Part shown: one piece after another, positions 43,471 through 52,841 of the stretch | How positions within the stretch are numbered: position 1 is the stretch's first letter | Layout of the letters: the number at the start of each line of letters is the position of its first letter | Assembly (NCBI RefSeq): GCF_009363095.1 | Contig: NZ_CP045295.1 | Span: forward strand, 3,095,501 to 3,159,500 | DNA from: Paenibacillus cellulositrophicus | Lineage (GTDB): Bacteria; Bacillota; Bacilli; Paenibacillales; Paenibacillaceae | Direction: 5' to 3' | Length of the DNA stretch: 64,000 bases | The notes under the pieces: generated by a model | The model's database searches: none | What the model was told of the DNA's origin: nothing | Seen by the model: only the letters and a program-made list of their open reading frames with translations | Made by a program: the position numbers and the translations under genes

Positions 43471-43518
43471 TGTATTTGGAGAATATCCGAGATTTTGTAT
43501 TGCTGTCCGTGCCCCCCA
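43434..43518 (+). repeat. Dispersed terminator-bearing repeat, copy 1
   Basis: Closely matches 48627-48708. Starts with the hairpin ACCGTCAG/CTGACGGT (terminator of the urea transporter gene) and continues TTTGGAGAATAT and ATTTTGTATT into GTCCGTGCCCC. Confidence 0.85.
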
Positions 43519-43689
43519 ATCTTCCTCTCGACAAAGCCATCCAAGCGAGCGGGAACGGACGAGTCGGCCGCCGGGCGAACCTCCTCAGGAACGACTTCCG
43601 GCCCGGCCCTCGTTGAAGGCTCGATTTGGATCACTCGTTCTGCCGCGTCCTTTTCGATCTATCAAATCGGTCTGAATCCACGCTCTTCC

Positions 43690-44397
43690 CTAGTTCACGT
43701 CCTTCGTTTCCAGACGATGCATCGAGAGCCAGGCAATGCACAAGCCCGCGGCTCCTAGGGCCAGGTGGATCGCGATGATGGATTCAATGGATACCACCGG
43801 TCCGTTAAAGCCGGAGCATACGATAAGCACCAGCAGGATGGAAGAGACCATGGTGGTCGTAACCGAGTGCTTCCGCATACCGAATAACAAAGGAATCAGG
43901 GCCATCGCGGCAGCCGACAGCGAACTGACGGTGTACTCAAGCAGCAGCTCTCGTGCCTGCTCCATCGTTAGCGAATCCGTAATGAAGGGATAGAAACGAT
44001 CCACGACGACCAGGACGGAACCCATCAGCACGTCGGTCAACAGGATCATTCCGAACGTAAACACGAAGATGATGACCAATTTGGCAGCGATCAGCTTGCG
44101 GCGTTTGATCGGATACGTAAAGAGCACGCCCATCGTTTTGTTTCGGTATTCCAACGCAATCATTGTAGAGAGCAGCACCCCGGCGAATATCATGAAGGTT
44201 GCCCTGACGAAGGTATCGATCAGCATGAACGACCCCGCAAACGTGGAGAAAGCATAATCCTCGGCTCCATAATCGGTAATGCCTAGCAGGGTCAGGAACA
44301 GAAGGATCGCCAGACCGGCCATGGCGGCATAGCCAATATGACGGGAGAACCGGTACTTCCGAAGTTCCAGCGAGATCAGTTTAAGCAATGCCTCCAT
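43690..44397 (-). CDS. ABC-2 permease, BcrB-like
   Basis: Six-helix membrane protein of 235 residues with ELRKYRFSRHIGYA at the start and EYRNKTMGVLFTYPIKRRKLIAAKL after the second helix, which is typical of bacitracin/lantibiotic immunity permeases. Start overlaps the ATPase gene by 17 bases. It forms an exporter with that ATPase and is last in the operon regulator-kinase-ATPase-permease. Confidence 0.92.
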   Translation of the reverse strand: MEALLKLISLELRKYRFSRHIGYAAMAGLAILLFLTLLGITDYGAEDYAFSTFAGSFMLIDTFVRATFMIFAGVLLSTMIALEYRNKTMGVLFTYPIKRRKLIAAKLVIIFVFTFGMILLTDVLMGSVLVVVDRFYPFITDSLTMEQARELLLEYTVSSLSAAAMALIPLLFGMRKHSVTTTMVSSILLVLIVCSGFNGPVVSIESIIAIHLALGAAGLCIAWLSMHRLETKDVN

Positions 44398-45304
44398 CCC
44401 CCTTCATCAGGTTCATGAAGTATTCCTCCAGAGAGTGCGCCCGTTTGAAAATCGATTCAATCGCGACGTCGTGGCGAACGAGGCTCGCATTCAGCTCCGA
44501 AGGACTCATGCCTGGATCGTAAACCCTTATCGTATGCTCGCCTACAAGCTTGTAATTGCGAAGTCCGAGCAGATGTTCCATGACGTACGCCGCCTTGCGA
44601 ACGTCAGTCGGCCGGAGCTCGATGTATTCGTTGTGTTGTCCGCGAATGCGTTCCATTGATACTTCCTCAATCAGCCGCCCCCCGCGAATGACGCCGACCG
44701 TATCGGCAATCTGCTCGATCTCGCCGAGAATGTGGCTCGAGACGAGCAGCGTGATCCGGTATTCAGCGCTGAGCCGTTTAAGAAGATCGCGCAGCTCCTT
44801 GATGCCTGCGGGATCCAGACCATTGATCGGCTCATCCAAAATGAGCAGCTCTGGCGTCGTAACCAACGCGCGGGCGATGCCAAGCCGCTGCCTCATGCCG
44901 AGGGAAAATTCCCGCACGGGATTCCTGCCTATATCCTTCAGGCCCACCTGTTCCATCATGGTGCCAATGACCTTTTTGTCCGGAAACCCCATATATTCGC
45001 AGTGCAGATCTAGGTTATCCCAAGCCGACAGACCGTCATAGAAAAACGGATAATCGATCACGCTGCCCATGCGTTTCAGCACTTCATACGAATGAGGCGT
45101 GAGCTTCTCCCCGAACAATTCGATCTCGCCCGCGGTAGGCTTGACCAGGTTGGTCAGCATCCTCATCAGCGTCGTTTTGCCAGCCCCGTTGTGCCCGAGA
45201 AATCCGTAGATTTCACCCTGCCTGATGTTCATGCAGACGTCGGACACCACTTCCGTGCCCCCATAGGTCTTCGTTACTCCAATCGTGCGAGCTATGTATG
45301 TCAT
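44381..45304 (-). CDS. ABC transporter ATP-binding protein, BcrA-like
   Basis: ATPase of 307 residues: Walker A GHNGAGKTT, Walker B LLILDEPI, signature SLGMRQ, switch His in SSHILGEIEQIAD. The C-terminal tail IESIFKRAHSLEEYFMNL is the one usual in bacitracin-type exporters (BcrA). Member of an operon with its own two-component system, the arrangement seen for peptide-antibiotic resistance modules. Substrate unknown. Confidence 0.94.
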   Translation of the reverse strand: MTYIARTIGVTKTYGGTEVVSDVCMNIRQGEIYGFLGHNGAGKTTLMRMLTNLVKPTAGEIELFGEKLTPHSYEVLKRMGSVIDYPFFYDGLSAWDNLDLHCEYMGFPDKKVIGTMMEQVGLKDIGRNPVREFSLGMRQRLGIARALVTTPELLILDEPINGLDPAGIKELRDLLKRLSAEYRITLLVSSHILGEIEQIADTVGVIRGGRLIEEVSMERIRGQHNEYIELRPTDVRKAAYVMEHLLGLRNYKLVGEHTIRVYDPGMSPSELNASLVRHDVAIESIFKRAHSLEEYFMNLMKGDGGIA

Positions 45305-45323
45305 CGCTGCGTACTCTCCTTTG

Positions 45324-46256
45324 CTAGGTGGACTTCAGGACAACCGTGAACACCGTCCGTTCGTGGGGCACGCTGTGCAAGCCGATGGTGCCTCCCATGC
45401 GCTCAACGAGCCGCTTCGCAATGGTTAGGCCAAGGCCGCTGCCTTGGTAGAGGCGATTTCGCGAATCCTCCAGTGTGTACATTCGCTCGAAGACTCGGTG
45501 GTGCTCTTTCTCGGGGATGCCTTTGCCTTTGTCCCACACCTGGATGGCAACCTTACCTTCGCCCGACCGCTCCAGTGTCAATCCCAGCAGCTTGCCATCG
45601 GCCCCGTATTTCATCGCATTCGTAATCAGGTTATCCAGCACTCGCTCCAGCGCCTCCGCTTCGGCCATGACATACAGGTCTTCGCCCGGCATGGACAGCT
45701 CTAGTCTCATTTCGTGGCTCTCAAACATGTCGTAAAAGGACAGTAATTTCAATCGGCACAGCTCACTGGCATTCACACGGGTCAGCTCTATCTCCGTATC
45801 ACCCGCCTCCAGCTTGGCCAGGTCGAAGAAGGAATGCACGAGACGGAGCACCTCCTGCGCCTTGTCGTGGATATTGGCCGTCATCGTTTCTCGCTCGTGC
45901 TCAGCCAGTCTACCGTCATGAAGAAGAATCTCGCTATAGCCCAGCACCACCGTCAGCGGTGTCTTCAGGTCATGCGAGATGTTGGACAGCATGCGGCGAA
46001 TCTCGATCTCCTGATTGGCATAGCGCGCTCTGGTCCGATGCAGGCGATCAAGCAGCCGGTTCATGTCGGTCAAGAGCTGCCCCACCTGAGCATCGCTGTC
46101 GAATATCAGCAGACGCTCGTTTGTGCCTTTATCCATAATAGAGTTCAGCTTGCCGTGAAGATACGCGAGTTGGCGGTTTCGTTTGCGCTGGCGCGCCCAA
46201 AGCACGACCACGGCAATGCCGACCAGCGCGGTGGAAGTCACGAAGAACCAGATCAT
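45324..46256 (-). CDS. Sensor histidine kinase of BcrAB-like module
   Basis: Kinase of 310 residues with one N-terminal membrane helix (residues 2-20) and no large outside domain. HisKA with His95 in SNISHDLKTP, N box VLDNLITNAMKYG, ATP boxes DKGKGIP and GSGLGLTI. Kinases with so little sensory domain usually sense through the partner transporter. ATG 46256 overlaps the regulator stop (ATGA). The frame opens 12 codons earlier, but the coupling favours this start. Confidence 0.94.
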   Translation of the reverse strand: MIWFFVTSTALVGIAVVVLWARQRKRNRQLAYLHGKLNSIMDKGTNERLLIFDSDAQVGQLLTDMNRLLDRLHRTRARYANQEIEIRRMLSNISHDLKTPLTVVLGYSEILLHDGRLAEHERETMTANIHDKAQEVLRLVHSFFDLAKLEAGDTEIELTRVNASELCRLKLLSFYDMFESHEMRLELSMPGEDLYVMAEAEALERVLDNLITNAMKYGADGKLLGLTLERSGEGKVAIQVWDKGKGIPEKEHHRVFERMYTLEDSRNRLYQGSGLGLTIAKRLVERMGGTIGLHSVPHERTVFTVVLKST

Positions 46257-46978
46257 GACCCGTCCGCTTCCAGCTTGTACCCGATGCCCCACAGCGTTTT
46301 GACGTATTGAGGATCGGACGGGTCCGCTTCCAGCTTCTCGCGCAAACGGCGCATATGTACGTTAATGATGTTATCGTCTCCGTAAAAAGCATCTTTCCAG
46401 ACCGACGCATAGATTTGGGCTTTCGTATACACCCTGCCCGGGTGCTCCGCGAGCAGCCGCAGGATGCCGAACTCTTTGGATGTCAACTTCACGGGCTGGC
46501 CGTCCCGCTCGACGCCGTACGTCTCCAAATTCATAACAATCCCTCCGACCCGAATGACCTCGCCTTCTTCCGGCGAATCTGAGACCTGTCCCGCTGGCAC
46601 GACATAATTGGAGCGGCGAATGGCCGCTCTCACGCGGGCGGTCAGTTCGATCAGCGAGAAGGGTTTGCTTATGTAATCGTCCGCGCCCAATTCGAGGCCC
46701 AGCGCCTTGTCCACCTCACCGTCCTTGGCCGACAGGATCAGAACAGGCACCAAGCTGACACTGCGGATCGCCCGCAGCACCTCCATGCCGCTTCTGCCCG
46801 GCAGCATCAGATCCAGGATGACCAGATCGTACCGGAGAGGCTGCACCGCGAACAGACGCTCTGCCTCCGTGCCATCGTATGCATACGAGACGCAGTGGCC
46901 CTCTTTTTCCAGATAAGGCCCAACCATTCCACTAATGGACCGGTCATCCTCGATAAGCAGTACATGATTCCCTAACAT
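46253..46978 (-). CDS. OmpR-family response regulator
   Basis: Response regulator of 241 residues: receiver domain with acidic DD near residue 11, phosphorylated Asp56 in LVILDLMLPG, and Lys in ISKPFS; then an OmpR/PhoB winged helix (LTSKEFGILRLLAEHPGRVYTKAQI, NIINVHMRRLREKLE). GGAGGG lies before ATG 46978; 19 extra upstream codons have no site. First gene of the exporter operon. Confidence 0.95.
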   Translation of the reverse strand: MLGNHVLLIEDDRSISGMVGPYLEKEGHCVSYAYDGTEAERLFAVQPLRYDLVILDLMLPGRSGMEVLRAIRSVSLVPVLILSAKDGEVDKALGLELGADDYISKPFSLIELTARVRAAIRRSNYVVPAGQVSDSPEEGEVIRVGGIVMNLETYGVERDGQPVKLTSKEFGILRLLAEHPGRVYTKAQIYASVWKDAFYGDDNIINVHMRRLREKLEADPSDPQYVKTLWGIGYKLEADGS

Positions 46979-47155
46979 GAATTCCCTCCGCGAACCTTTT
47001 GAATCTATTACCTCACAGATTTCAGACCTTGGCAACCCGGCTTCCTTCCTCCATTACAAATGTAAGCTTTTTGTAAGAAGCGATTAATAAAAAAGCAGGA
47101 TTTGCACTCTACAATCAAGTTATATCGATGAGTTATTTCTGCGAGGAGGACAACG

Positions 47156-48607
47156 ATGAGTTTAAAGAAGAAAATGTGCAACTTCAGAAAGTCCATAGTA
47201 GGGTTCATGGCATTATTGATCGTGTTAGCGGGAGGTACAGGTACCGGTTACGCAAGCATTGAGCCTGCCACCAGGCAGACGCTGGTGCTTCAGCATGCGA
47301 CGATCGTGGACGTAACGTCCGGAAAGTTAACCAACGATCAGACGATTATCATACAGGATAACAAGATCAGTTATATTGGAAACAGCAAACAAACGGCTGT
47401 CCCCGATTACGCGCAAGTACGGGATGCTTCAGGCCAATTCGTCATTCCCGGCTTGTGGGATATGCATGTTCATCTGGAGAATAATTACAAAAACGCGTTC
47501 CCGCTCTTTCTGGCTAACGGAGTAACCGGCGTACGGGAGATGGGGGCAGCGTTAAAAAACATTGATGTGTGGAAAACGAGCATCCAAGCCGGTATGCCGG
47601 CCCCGCGTCTTGTCTATGCGGGTTCAACCTTAAATGGAGGTCCGGCTGACGATGCTCCACACATGCTCTACTTGAAGACAGAGGAAGAAGCGCGCGAAGC
47701 CGTACGTCTCAATGTGGCGAAAGGGGCAGACCATATCAAGGTGTACTCTTGGCTGCCGCGTCCTCTGTTTCTAGCGGTTATGGATGAAGCCCAAAAGTAC
47801 GGCTTGCCGGTAGAAGTACGGGCCAGCGAAGCCATTCAACTGGGCTTCAAGAGCATTGAACATCTGCACGGATTGTTTATTGCCACTTCGAGTATTGAAG
47901 ACGATATTTTCAAAAATGCCGACATGAGCGATTTGGCCGGTTACTCGCTGGCAGAGATCGAGGCGTCCAAATCCTATGATCCCGTAAAGGCGAACAAGCT
48001 GTTCCGCAAATTCAAAGAAAAGGGAGTCTGGCCTGTACCGACCTTAGTGACATACTTGAATATGGCCAAAACCGAAATCGATCCACGGTCCAAATACGTT
48101 CCGACTGACGTACAGAAGCAATGGGCCGAAGTGATTCGCGCCATGTCTCCCGAACAAGCGGAATTACTGGCGGCCATCAACTCCACCACGCCGGGCATGG
48201 TCACAAAGTTGAACGACGCCGGTGTGCCAATGCTGGCAGGCACCGATTCCAGTTACGAAATGAACAATTTTATTTACGGCGTATCTTTACACGATGAGCT
48301 CGAATTGCTGGTTAAAAGCGGCCTCACCCCGCTGCAGGCCTTGCAGACAGCTACGCTGAATCCGGCAAAGTATTTGGAGAGAGAGCAGGATCTGGGCACT
48401 GTTGAAAAAGGAAAGCTCGCCGATCTCGTGCTGCTTGACAAGAACCCGCTGGAGGATATCCGAAACACGACAAGCATCTCTGCGGTGGTCTTGGACGGGA
48501 AACTGATGGAAAAGCAGACTTTGGACCGGGCGGTTAAAACGTACCCCGTGATCAAGGTTTCCGATCTGAAGGATGAACCGGAGGTACCCGGGTCATCTGC
48601 CAAATAA
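47156..48607 (+). CDS. Secreted amidohydrolase with an altered metal ligand
   Basis: Metal-dependent hydrolase of 483 residues with a signal peptide (KKKMCNFRKSIVGFMALLIVLAGG, cleavage near GYAS). Amidohydrolase core: MHVH (His pair), HIKVYS (Lys), IEHLHG (His), AGTDSS (Asp). Where relatives have a metal His in a V.GH.P or AVHA strand, this protein has LPVEVRASEA, so that ligand is Arg. It may still work with one metal, or be altered in function. Substrate unknown (imidazolonepropionase/prolidase-like group). GAGGAGG lies six bases before ATG. Single gene. Confidence 0.88.
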   Translation: MSLKKKMCNFRKSIVGFMALLIVLAGGTGTGYASIEPATRQTLVLQHATIVDVTSGKLTNDQTIIIQDNKISYIGNSKQTAVPDYAQVRDASGQFVIPGLWDMHVHLENNYKNAFPLFLANGVTGVREMGAALKNIDVWKTSIQAGMPAPRLVYAGSTLNGGPADDAPHMLYLKTEEEAREAVRLNVAKGADHIKVYSWLPRPLFLAVMDEAQKYGLPVEVRASEAIQLGFKSIEHLHGLFIATSSIEDDIFKNADMSDLAGYSLAEIEASKSYDPVKANKLFRKFKEKGVWPVPTLVTYLNMAKTEIDPRSKYVPTDVQKQWAEVIRAMSPEQAELLAAINSTTPGMVTKLNDAGVPMLAGTDSSYEMNNFIYGVSLHDELELLVKSGLTPLQALQTATLNPAKYLEREQDLGTVEKGKLADLVLLDKNPLEDIRNTTSISAVVLDGKLMEKQTLDRAVKTYPVIKVSDLKDEPEVPGSSAK

Positions 48608-48625
48608 AAACATATTCTATAATCT

Positions 48626-48664
48626 TAAAAAACCGTCAGGGGCGTTTGCCCTGACGGTCCTTGT
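48626..48664. terminator. Bidirectional terminator inside the repeat
   Basis: ACCGTCAGGG pairs with CCCTGACGGT around GCGTTTG; A-run before, CCTTGTT after. Between convergent amidohydrolase and arabinanase genes. Confidence 0.86.
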
Positions 48665-48708
48665 TGAGTTTGGAGAATATTCGGAATTTTGTATTTGTGT
48701 CCGCGCCC
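48627..48708 (+). repeat. Dispersed terminator-bearing repeat, copy 2
   Basis: Second copy of the 43434-43518 repeat; hairpin, TTTGGAGAATAT, ATTTTGTATT and GTCCGCGCCCC appear in the same order and spacing. Confidence 0.85.
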
Positions 48709-48717
48709 CTCCCTCAT

Positions 48718-51258
48718 TTAAGAGGGGTTCTTGGCCAAATCCGCCGCCTGCGCTGGCGTCAGCGCGCCATCATACACGCGCAGCTCGTCGATCAGCCCTT
48801 TAAACGGCAGGTCCCACCAGTTGACGCCCAGGCTAAAGCTTGCCTTCGTGCCGGTAAACCAGTCCGGGAAGTTCGCTCCCTTGAACTTCTGCACCCCGTT
48901 CACGTACACAGTCAGTGTGCCGTTTTCCACGGAAAAGGCCAGATGCGACCACTCGCCGGTCGGAATGGTCAGTCCGGTCGCCCCGTCATACCAGCTCGTG
49001 CTGCCCGACCAGACCATCGTATTGTTGGCGACGGCTCCCCGGGGCACAAGGCTCACCCAATGGTCGCCGTCCTTCGCGCCAAAGAAGGCCGTCGTGTACG
49101 TCGTCAGCTCCTCCGGTTTGATCCACAGCGCAACCGAATAGGCATTGCTTGAAATCAGACCGTCCGGCAGCCGGATCCCGGAGGCACCGTCGAACTTGGC
49201 GGCCTGGCCTTGTCTGCCCTCAGCGAAGGTGATGCTGCCGCCGGACTTGTCAATCCGGTCGCCGGTCACCGTACCTGCGGCAAACCGCCCCTGACTGTCC
49301 GCAAAGCTGCCATCAAGGCCGTAATAAGCAGACAGCTTGGCGTCCTGGTACGGCAGAACGGTCACCGTAAAGGACTTCGTCAGCGACGCGCCGCCTTTGG
49401 TGATTGTCGCAGTGAGCACCGCTTGAACCGGGACGCCGCCCGCCGGACGGTGCACCTCACCTTTGGCCGATACGACCGCTTCGTCCGAGCTCTTCCAGGA
49501 AATCGCGGTGTGCCGGGTTCCTTCCGCCGGAAGGGCGAGGTCCGACACGACCTTCGCCGTATCCCCCAGACTCAGATCGTTGTATACGTCCTGAACCAGC
49601 GCCTGATCGGTTTTGTCTTCAAGCCGGCTGCCCCAGACCGCCACGCCCTCCTGCGAAGAAGCCGTGAAGGTCATGACATAACGCTCGGACAACGGATCCC
49701 AGCCGCTGGCAAAGACGCCCTTATACACCGAACCGGCAATGACAAGCTCCGCCTCGTTGTGCCCGGTCTTTTTCCAAGTGCCGGTCACATCGCCCGAAAT
49801 CGTGTTGTCCTTGTTCAGCCGGATATATACGGAGGACTGGATATCCGCGGTCGTCCCTTTTCCGTGGTTGATGAATTTATATTCCCCGATCAGGTCCTGA
49901 CGGTTCACCTTGCTCAACGTTTCTCCTGCATACCAGTAGGGGGCAACCACTGGCCAGCCGTCCTCATTCATGTACATTTGATGAACCCGCACCTCATGCG
50001 CTTCGCCCATCTGCGGGAAACGGGTATGGAAGACGAGGAACCGCTTGCCGGTCGCATCATCCAGCAGCACGGAGTTATGCCCTGGAGACACATAGCCTAC
50101 GCCGATGCCGGTGCCCGGATCGCCCACGTCTCTGGCAAACAGGTTGTTCCCCATCAGCTTGTTGCCGTACGGCGCGTTGTCCGTGTCTCCGGGCAGCACG
50201 GCGTTCTGGCCCTGGGCATCCACATACGGTCCGTCCGGGTTCTTCGCGCGGAATACCCGCATGTTGTAACCGCCGTCGGCTCCCAGCCAGCCGTAGGTCA
50301 TGTACAGGTAGTAGTAGCCGGTGGCTTTATCAAACACCACATACGGACCTTCGCCCGATTTGCCGTAGCCTCCGGCCACCTTCGTGCCGAAATACCGGTC
50401 CACCAGGCGTCCGTCGGCGGTCTTGCCGTCTTTGCCGGGATATTTCACCTTGCCGGTCTTCGGGTCCACGGGAAGGACGAAGATACCACCGGACCAGGAG
50501 CCGTAAGACATCCAGAGCTGCCCGTTGTTGTCATAGTACAGGTTCGGATCGATCGCATTCGGATACGTGCCGTTGGCAAACGACCCGTCAGCGTTGAACC
50601 AGGCACCGCTTGCCCCGCTGAGCTGTCCGGCGTCGATCAGCTTCGGAATGTTCGTGTTCGTCCACTTTTTATTGATCGCGCTGTCCTTATCCTTGGCATC
50701 GCCCTCCGTAAAGCCGGAGTACACCAGGGTATCGACATACTGATAAGGCCCCTCGATCTTTGGCGACACGGCAAACCCGATAGCCGACCGGATATACGTC
50801 GAGGACGTGCAGAAGTACAGCATATAGGCGCCTTTGGTGCCGTCCGCATTCACATATTCGGGATTCCAGAACACATCGGGGGCCCACACGGAAAAACCGC
50901 CCTTGCTGTCCGAATCATTTTGTCCGGCCCAGGCGAACGATCCGGCCAAATTTTGCGCCAGATCGCCATACAGCACGTTGCCCGGCGTCGTATACCCGTT
51001 CGTAAACCGGGTCCAGCTCTGCAGGTCCTTTGACCGGGCCGCTTCAATATGCGAACCGAATACGTAATACGTATCCCCGTCCTTCACGATGGATGGATCG
51101 TGCACGGATACGTTTTGATACACCGGCGCCTGTCCCTGCTGCTCCTGTGTCTTGCTGCCTTTCTGCGCCGTACTGTCCGGCCCGGTGCCAAATACCTGCC
51201 CCGGAACCGTGACGAACAGCATCATCATCAACAATGCCGAAACCCACCTTCTGTTCAT
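48718..51258 (-). CDS. Secreted multidomain GH43 arabinanase-like enzyme
   Basis: Exported glycoside hydrolase of 846 residues. Signal peptide (MNRRWVSALLMMMLFVTVPG); GH43 five-blade domain (about 40-420) with Asp in VHDPSIVKDG, Asp in AIDPNLYYD and Glu in SGEGPYVVFD; a beta domain typical of extracellular arabinanases (about 440-550); an atrophied Ig-like repeat (ISWKSSDEAVVSAKGEV); and a C-terminal LamG-like module (VALWIKPEE, WSHLAFSVENGTLTVYVNG, DELRVYDGALT). It should cut arabinan or arabinan side chains of pectin. GGAGGGA lies before ATG 51258. Confidence 0.93.
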   Translation of the reverse strand: MNRRWVSALLMMMLFVTVPGQVFGTGPDSTAQKGSKTQEQQGQAPVYQNVSVHDPSIVKDGDTYYVFGSHIEAARSKDLQSWTRFTNGYTTPGNVLYGDLAQNLAGSFAWAGQNDSDSKGGFSVWAPDVFWNPEYVNADGTKGAYMLYFCTSSTYIRSAIGFAVSPKIEGPYQYVDTLVYSGFTEGDAKDKDSAINKKWTNTNIPKLIDAGQLSGASGAWFNADGSFANGTYPNAIDPNLYYDNNGQLWMSYGSWSGGIFVLPVDPKTGKVKYPGKDGKTADGRLVDRYFGTKVAGGYGKSGEGPYVVFDKATGYYYLYMTYGWLGADGGYNMRVFRAKNPDGPYVDAQGQNAVLPGDTDNAPYGNKLMGNNLFARDVGDPGTGIGVGYVSPGHNSVLLDDATGKRFLVFHTRFPQMGEAHEVRVHQMYMNEDGWPVVAPYWYAGETLSKVNRQDLIGEYKFINHGKGTTADIQSSVYIRLNKDNTISGDVTGTWKKTGHNEAELVIAGSVYKGVFASGWDPLSERYVMTFTASSQEGVAVWGSRLEDKTDQALVQDVYNDLSLGDTAKVVSDLALPAEGTRHTAISWKSSDEAVVSAKGEVHRPAGGVPVQAVLTATITKGGASLTKSFTVTVLPYQDAKLSAYYGLDGSFADSQGRFAAGTVTGDRIDKSGGSITFAEGRQGQAAKFDGASGIRLPDGLISSNAYSVALWIKPEELTTYTTAFFGAKDGDHWVSLVPRGAVANNTMVWSGSTSWYDGATGLTIPTGEWSHLAFSVENGTLTVYVNGVQKFKGANFPDWFTGTKASFSLGVNWWDLPFKGLIDELRVYDGALTPAQAADLAKNPS

Positions 51259-51695
51259 GTTTGCTCCCTCCAACAAATAAAATCTTCAGAAAATAAGATC
51301 ATTCAACCTTGACGAAAACGCATTCATTGATCCGCACAGTGCTGCTTCATCGTGACGCCTGCCGCGGCCCAGCGACCGATCCCTCCCTTTTTACCGTTTT
51401 ATCGACCTGTAAACCGCTTTCAACATGTATTTTATTTAAATAAAACTAAAATGTTTTAAGTAATCATATAATGGCAATCATTAAATTTCAATCGCTTTTG
51501 GAAAATATTTAACTTATCGCTGCTGAAATAACAGTTATCAACCTTCATTAAGTTTAAAAAAATATAAAATAAAAAAAAGAATAAGACCCTAAAGTCCCAT
51601 TCCTTTCGTCCATTCATGTATTCAGGTGTAAACACAAGTTCGGCCGTTCAACCCTGGGCGTACCCATCGCCCCTACACCGCAATACAACGTACGC
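51259..51695. other. AT-rich regulatory region upstream of the arabinanase gene
   Basis: About 440 bases, strongly AT-rich from 51420 to 51600, so it stands out from the GC-rich surroundings. It should hold the arabinanase promoter. A cre-like sequence TGTAAACCGCTTTCA (51408-51422) has one base too many for the consensus. No gene seen. Confidence 0.55.
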
Positions 51696-52841
51696 TTATT
51701 CCCAATAAAACGGTCCTTTCCCCTGCAGCCGGGCGAGGCCCTCCACGAAGAAAAAGTCGCCATAAATCAGCGGCACGTCCACATTCGTTTGGTTCGGATA
51801 ATGGCTCGTCCCATGCAAAATGAGGCCTTCCTGCGCATGATCGTCCAAAGCGCCGTAATTCGCGTACAGCGACTCCAGCATGCGCACGGCCGGCTCACGG
51901 TAGACGGCTGCTTCCAGCTCGCCCACCTGCTCCGACAGCAGGAGCAGCCCGCTGGCCGCGCACGCGCCGGCCGAGGAGTCGCGGTACCGCCTTTCTTCCA
52001 GCGGTGCCCGGAAGTCCCAGTGCGGCACGTGGTCCTCCGGCAGATTGGCAAGGAAGAAGTGGGCGACGCGCTTGGCCGTGTCCAGATAGGTTTGCTTGCC
52101 GGTATGATGATAAGCCAGCGTCAGGCCGTATATGGCCCAGGCCGTGCCGCGGGACCAGGCCGACTCCGGCGCATAACCCTGGCCGCCGAGGCCGCCGATG
52201 CGCTCGCCCGTGTCCGGGTCGTAGCGCATGATGTGGTACACGGAGCCGTCCGGCCGGACAAAGTCGGCGGCCACCGTGTCCATATGCGCCTCGGCGACGT
52301 GGCGGTACCGCGGATCGCCGGTCATGGCGGATGCCTGGAACAGCAGCGGCACGTTCATGGCGCAGTCGATGATGGCGACGCCGGCATTGTCCTCGCCCGC
52401 AGACCACGGATTCCAGGCGCGGATGAACCGGCCTTTCAAATTAAAGCGGGCGGCCAGGTAATTGGCCGCCTTGAGCGCCCTCCGCTTCGACTCCTCGCTT
52501 CCCGTCAGCTTGTAGGAAGCCAGGCTCGTCAGCGTCCACATAAATCCGAGGTCATGGTCGAGACGGGTGTAGCCGTCCAGCACTTCATCGAGCCGGGCCT
52601 CGCATTCCTCGGCGATCCCCCGCAGACGCTCGTCCCCGCTGCCGTTATACAGCAGCCAGAGCAGCCCCGGCCAGAAGCCCGCCGTCCACCAGTGCGGGGG
52701 TTCCAGCACATACTCACCGTTTGGGCTGGCATGGGGAAATCCCGCCCCAATGCGCTGGCTCGTGCGCCGGACTTTATCCAGCGCCTTCCCCCAAGCTTCA
52801 TTTACCCATACCGCCTGCGCGGCCTGTTCCGTCATATTCAC
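51696..52841 (-). CDS. GH88 unsaturated glucuronyl hydrolase
   Basis: Intracellular enzyme (381 residues, no signal peptide) that removes 4,5-unsaturated uronic acid from oligosaccharides made by polysaccharide lyases. The (alpha/alpha)6 family marks are HWWTAGFWPGLLWLLY, the catalytic Asp regions LDHDLGFMW and IDCAMNVPLLF, and ESAWSRGTAWAIYG. GTG 52841 overlaps the stop of the heparinase-like gene and has GGGGAT six bases upstream; ATG 52835 is an alternative. Works after the lyase encoded before it. Confidence 0.93.
   Translation of the reverse strand: MNMTEQAAQAVWVNEAWGKALDKVRRTSQRIGAGFPHASPNGEYVLEPPHWWTAGFWPGLLWLLYNGSGDERLRGIAEECEARLDEVLDGYTRLDHDLGFMWTLTSLASYKLTGSEESKRRALKAANYLAARFNLKGRFIRAWNPWSAGEDNAGVAIIDCAMNVPLLFQASAMTGDPRYRHVAEAHMDTVAADFVRPDGSVYHIMRYDPDTGERIGGLGGQGYAPESAWSRGTAWAIYGLTLAYHHTGKQTYLDTAKRVAHFFLANLPEDHVPHWDFRAPLEERRYRDSSAGACAASGLLLLSEQVGELEAAVYREPAVRMLESLYANYGALDDHAQEGLILHGTSHYPNQTNVDVPLIYGDFFFVEGLARLQGKGPFYWE

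Larger units (their letters stand above)
43344..43689. other. Intergenic region between urea transporter and ABC permease
   Basis: Holds a dispersed repeat with a terminator (43434-43518). The remaining part to 43689 has no supported gene. Confidence 0.55.

Noticed and set aside
49210..51033. Long plus-strand open frame opposite the GH43 gene
   Set aside because: Same codon-bias shadow; composition rich in Arg, His and Val with no domain.
51408..51422. Catabolite-response element (cre) TGTAAACCGCTTTCA
   Set aside because: Contains one base too many for the CcpA consensus; kept only as a weak hint in the intergenic entry.
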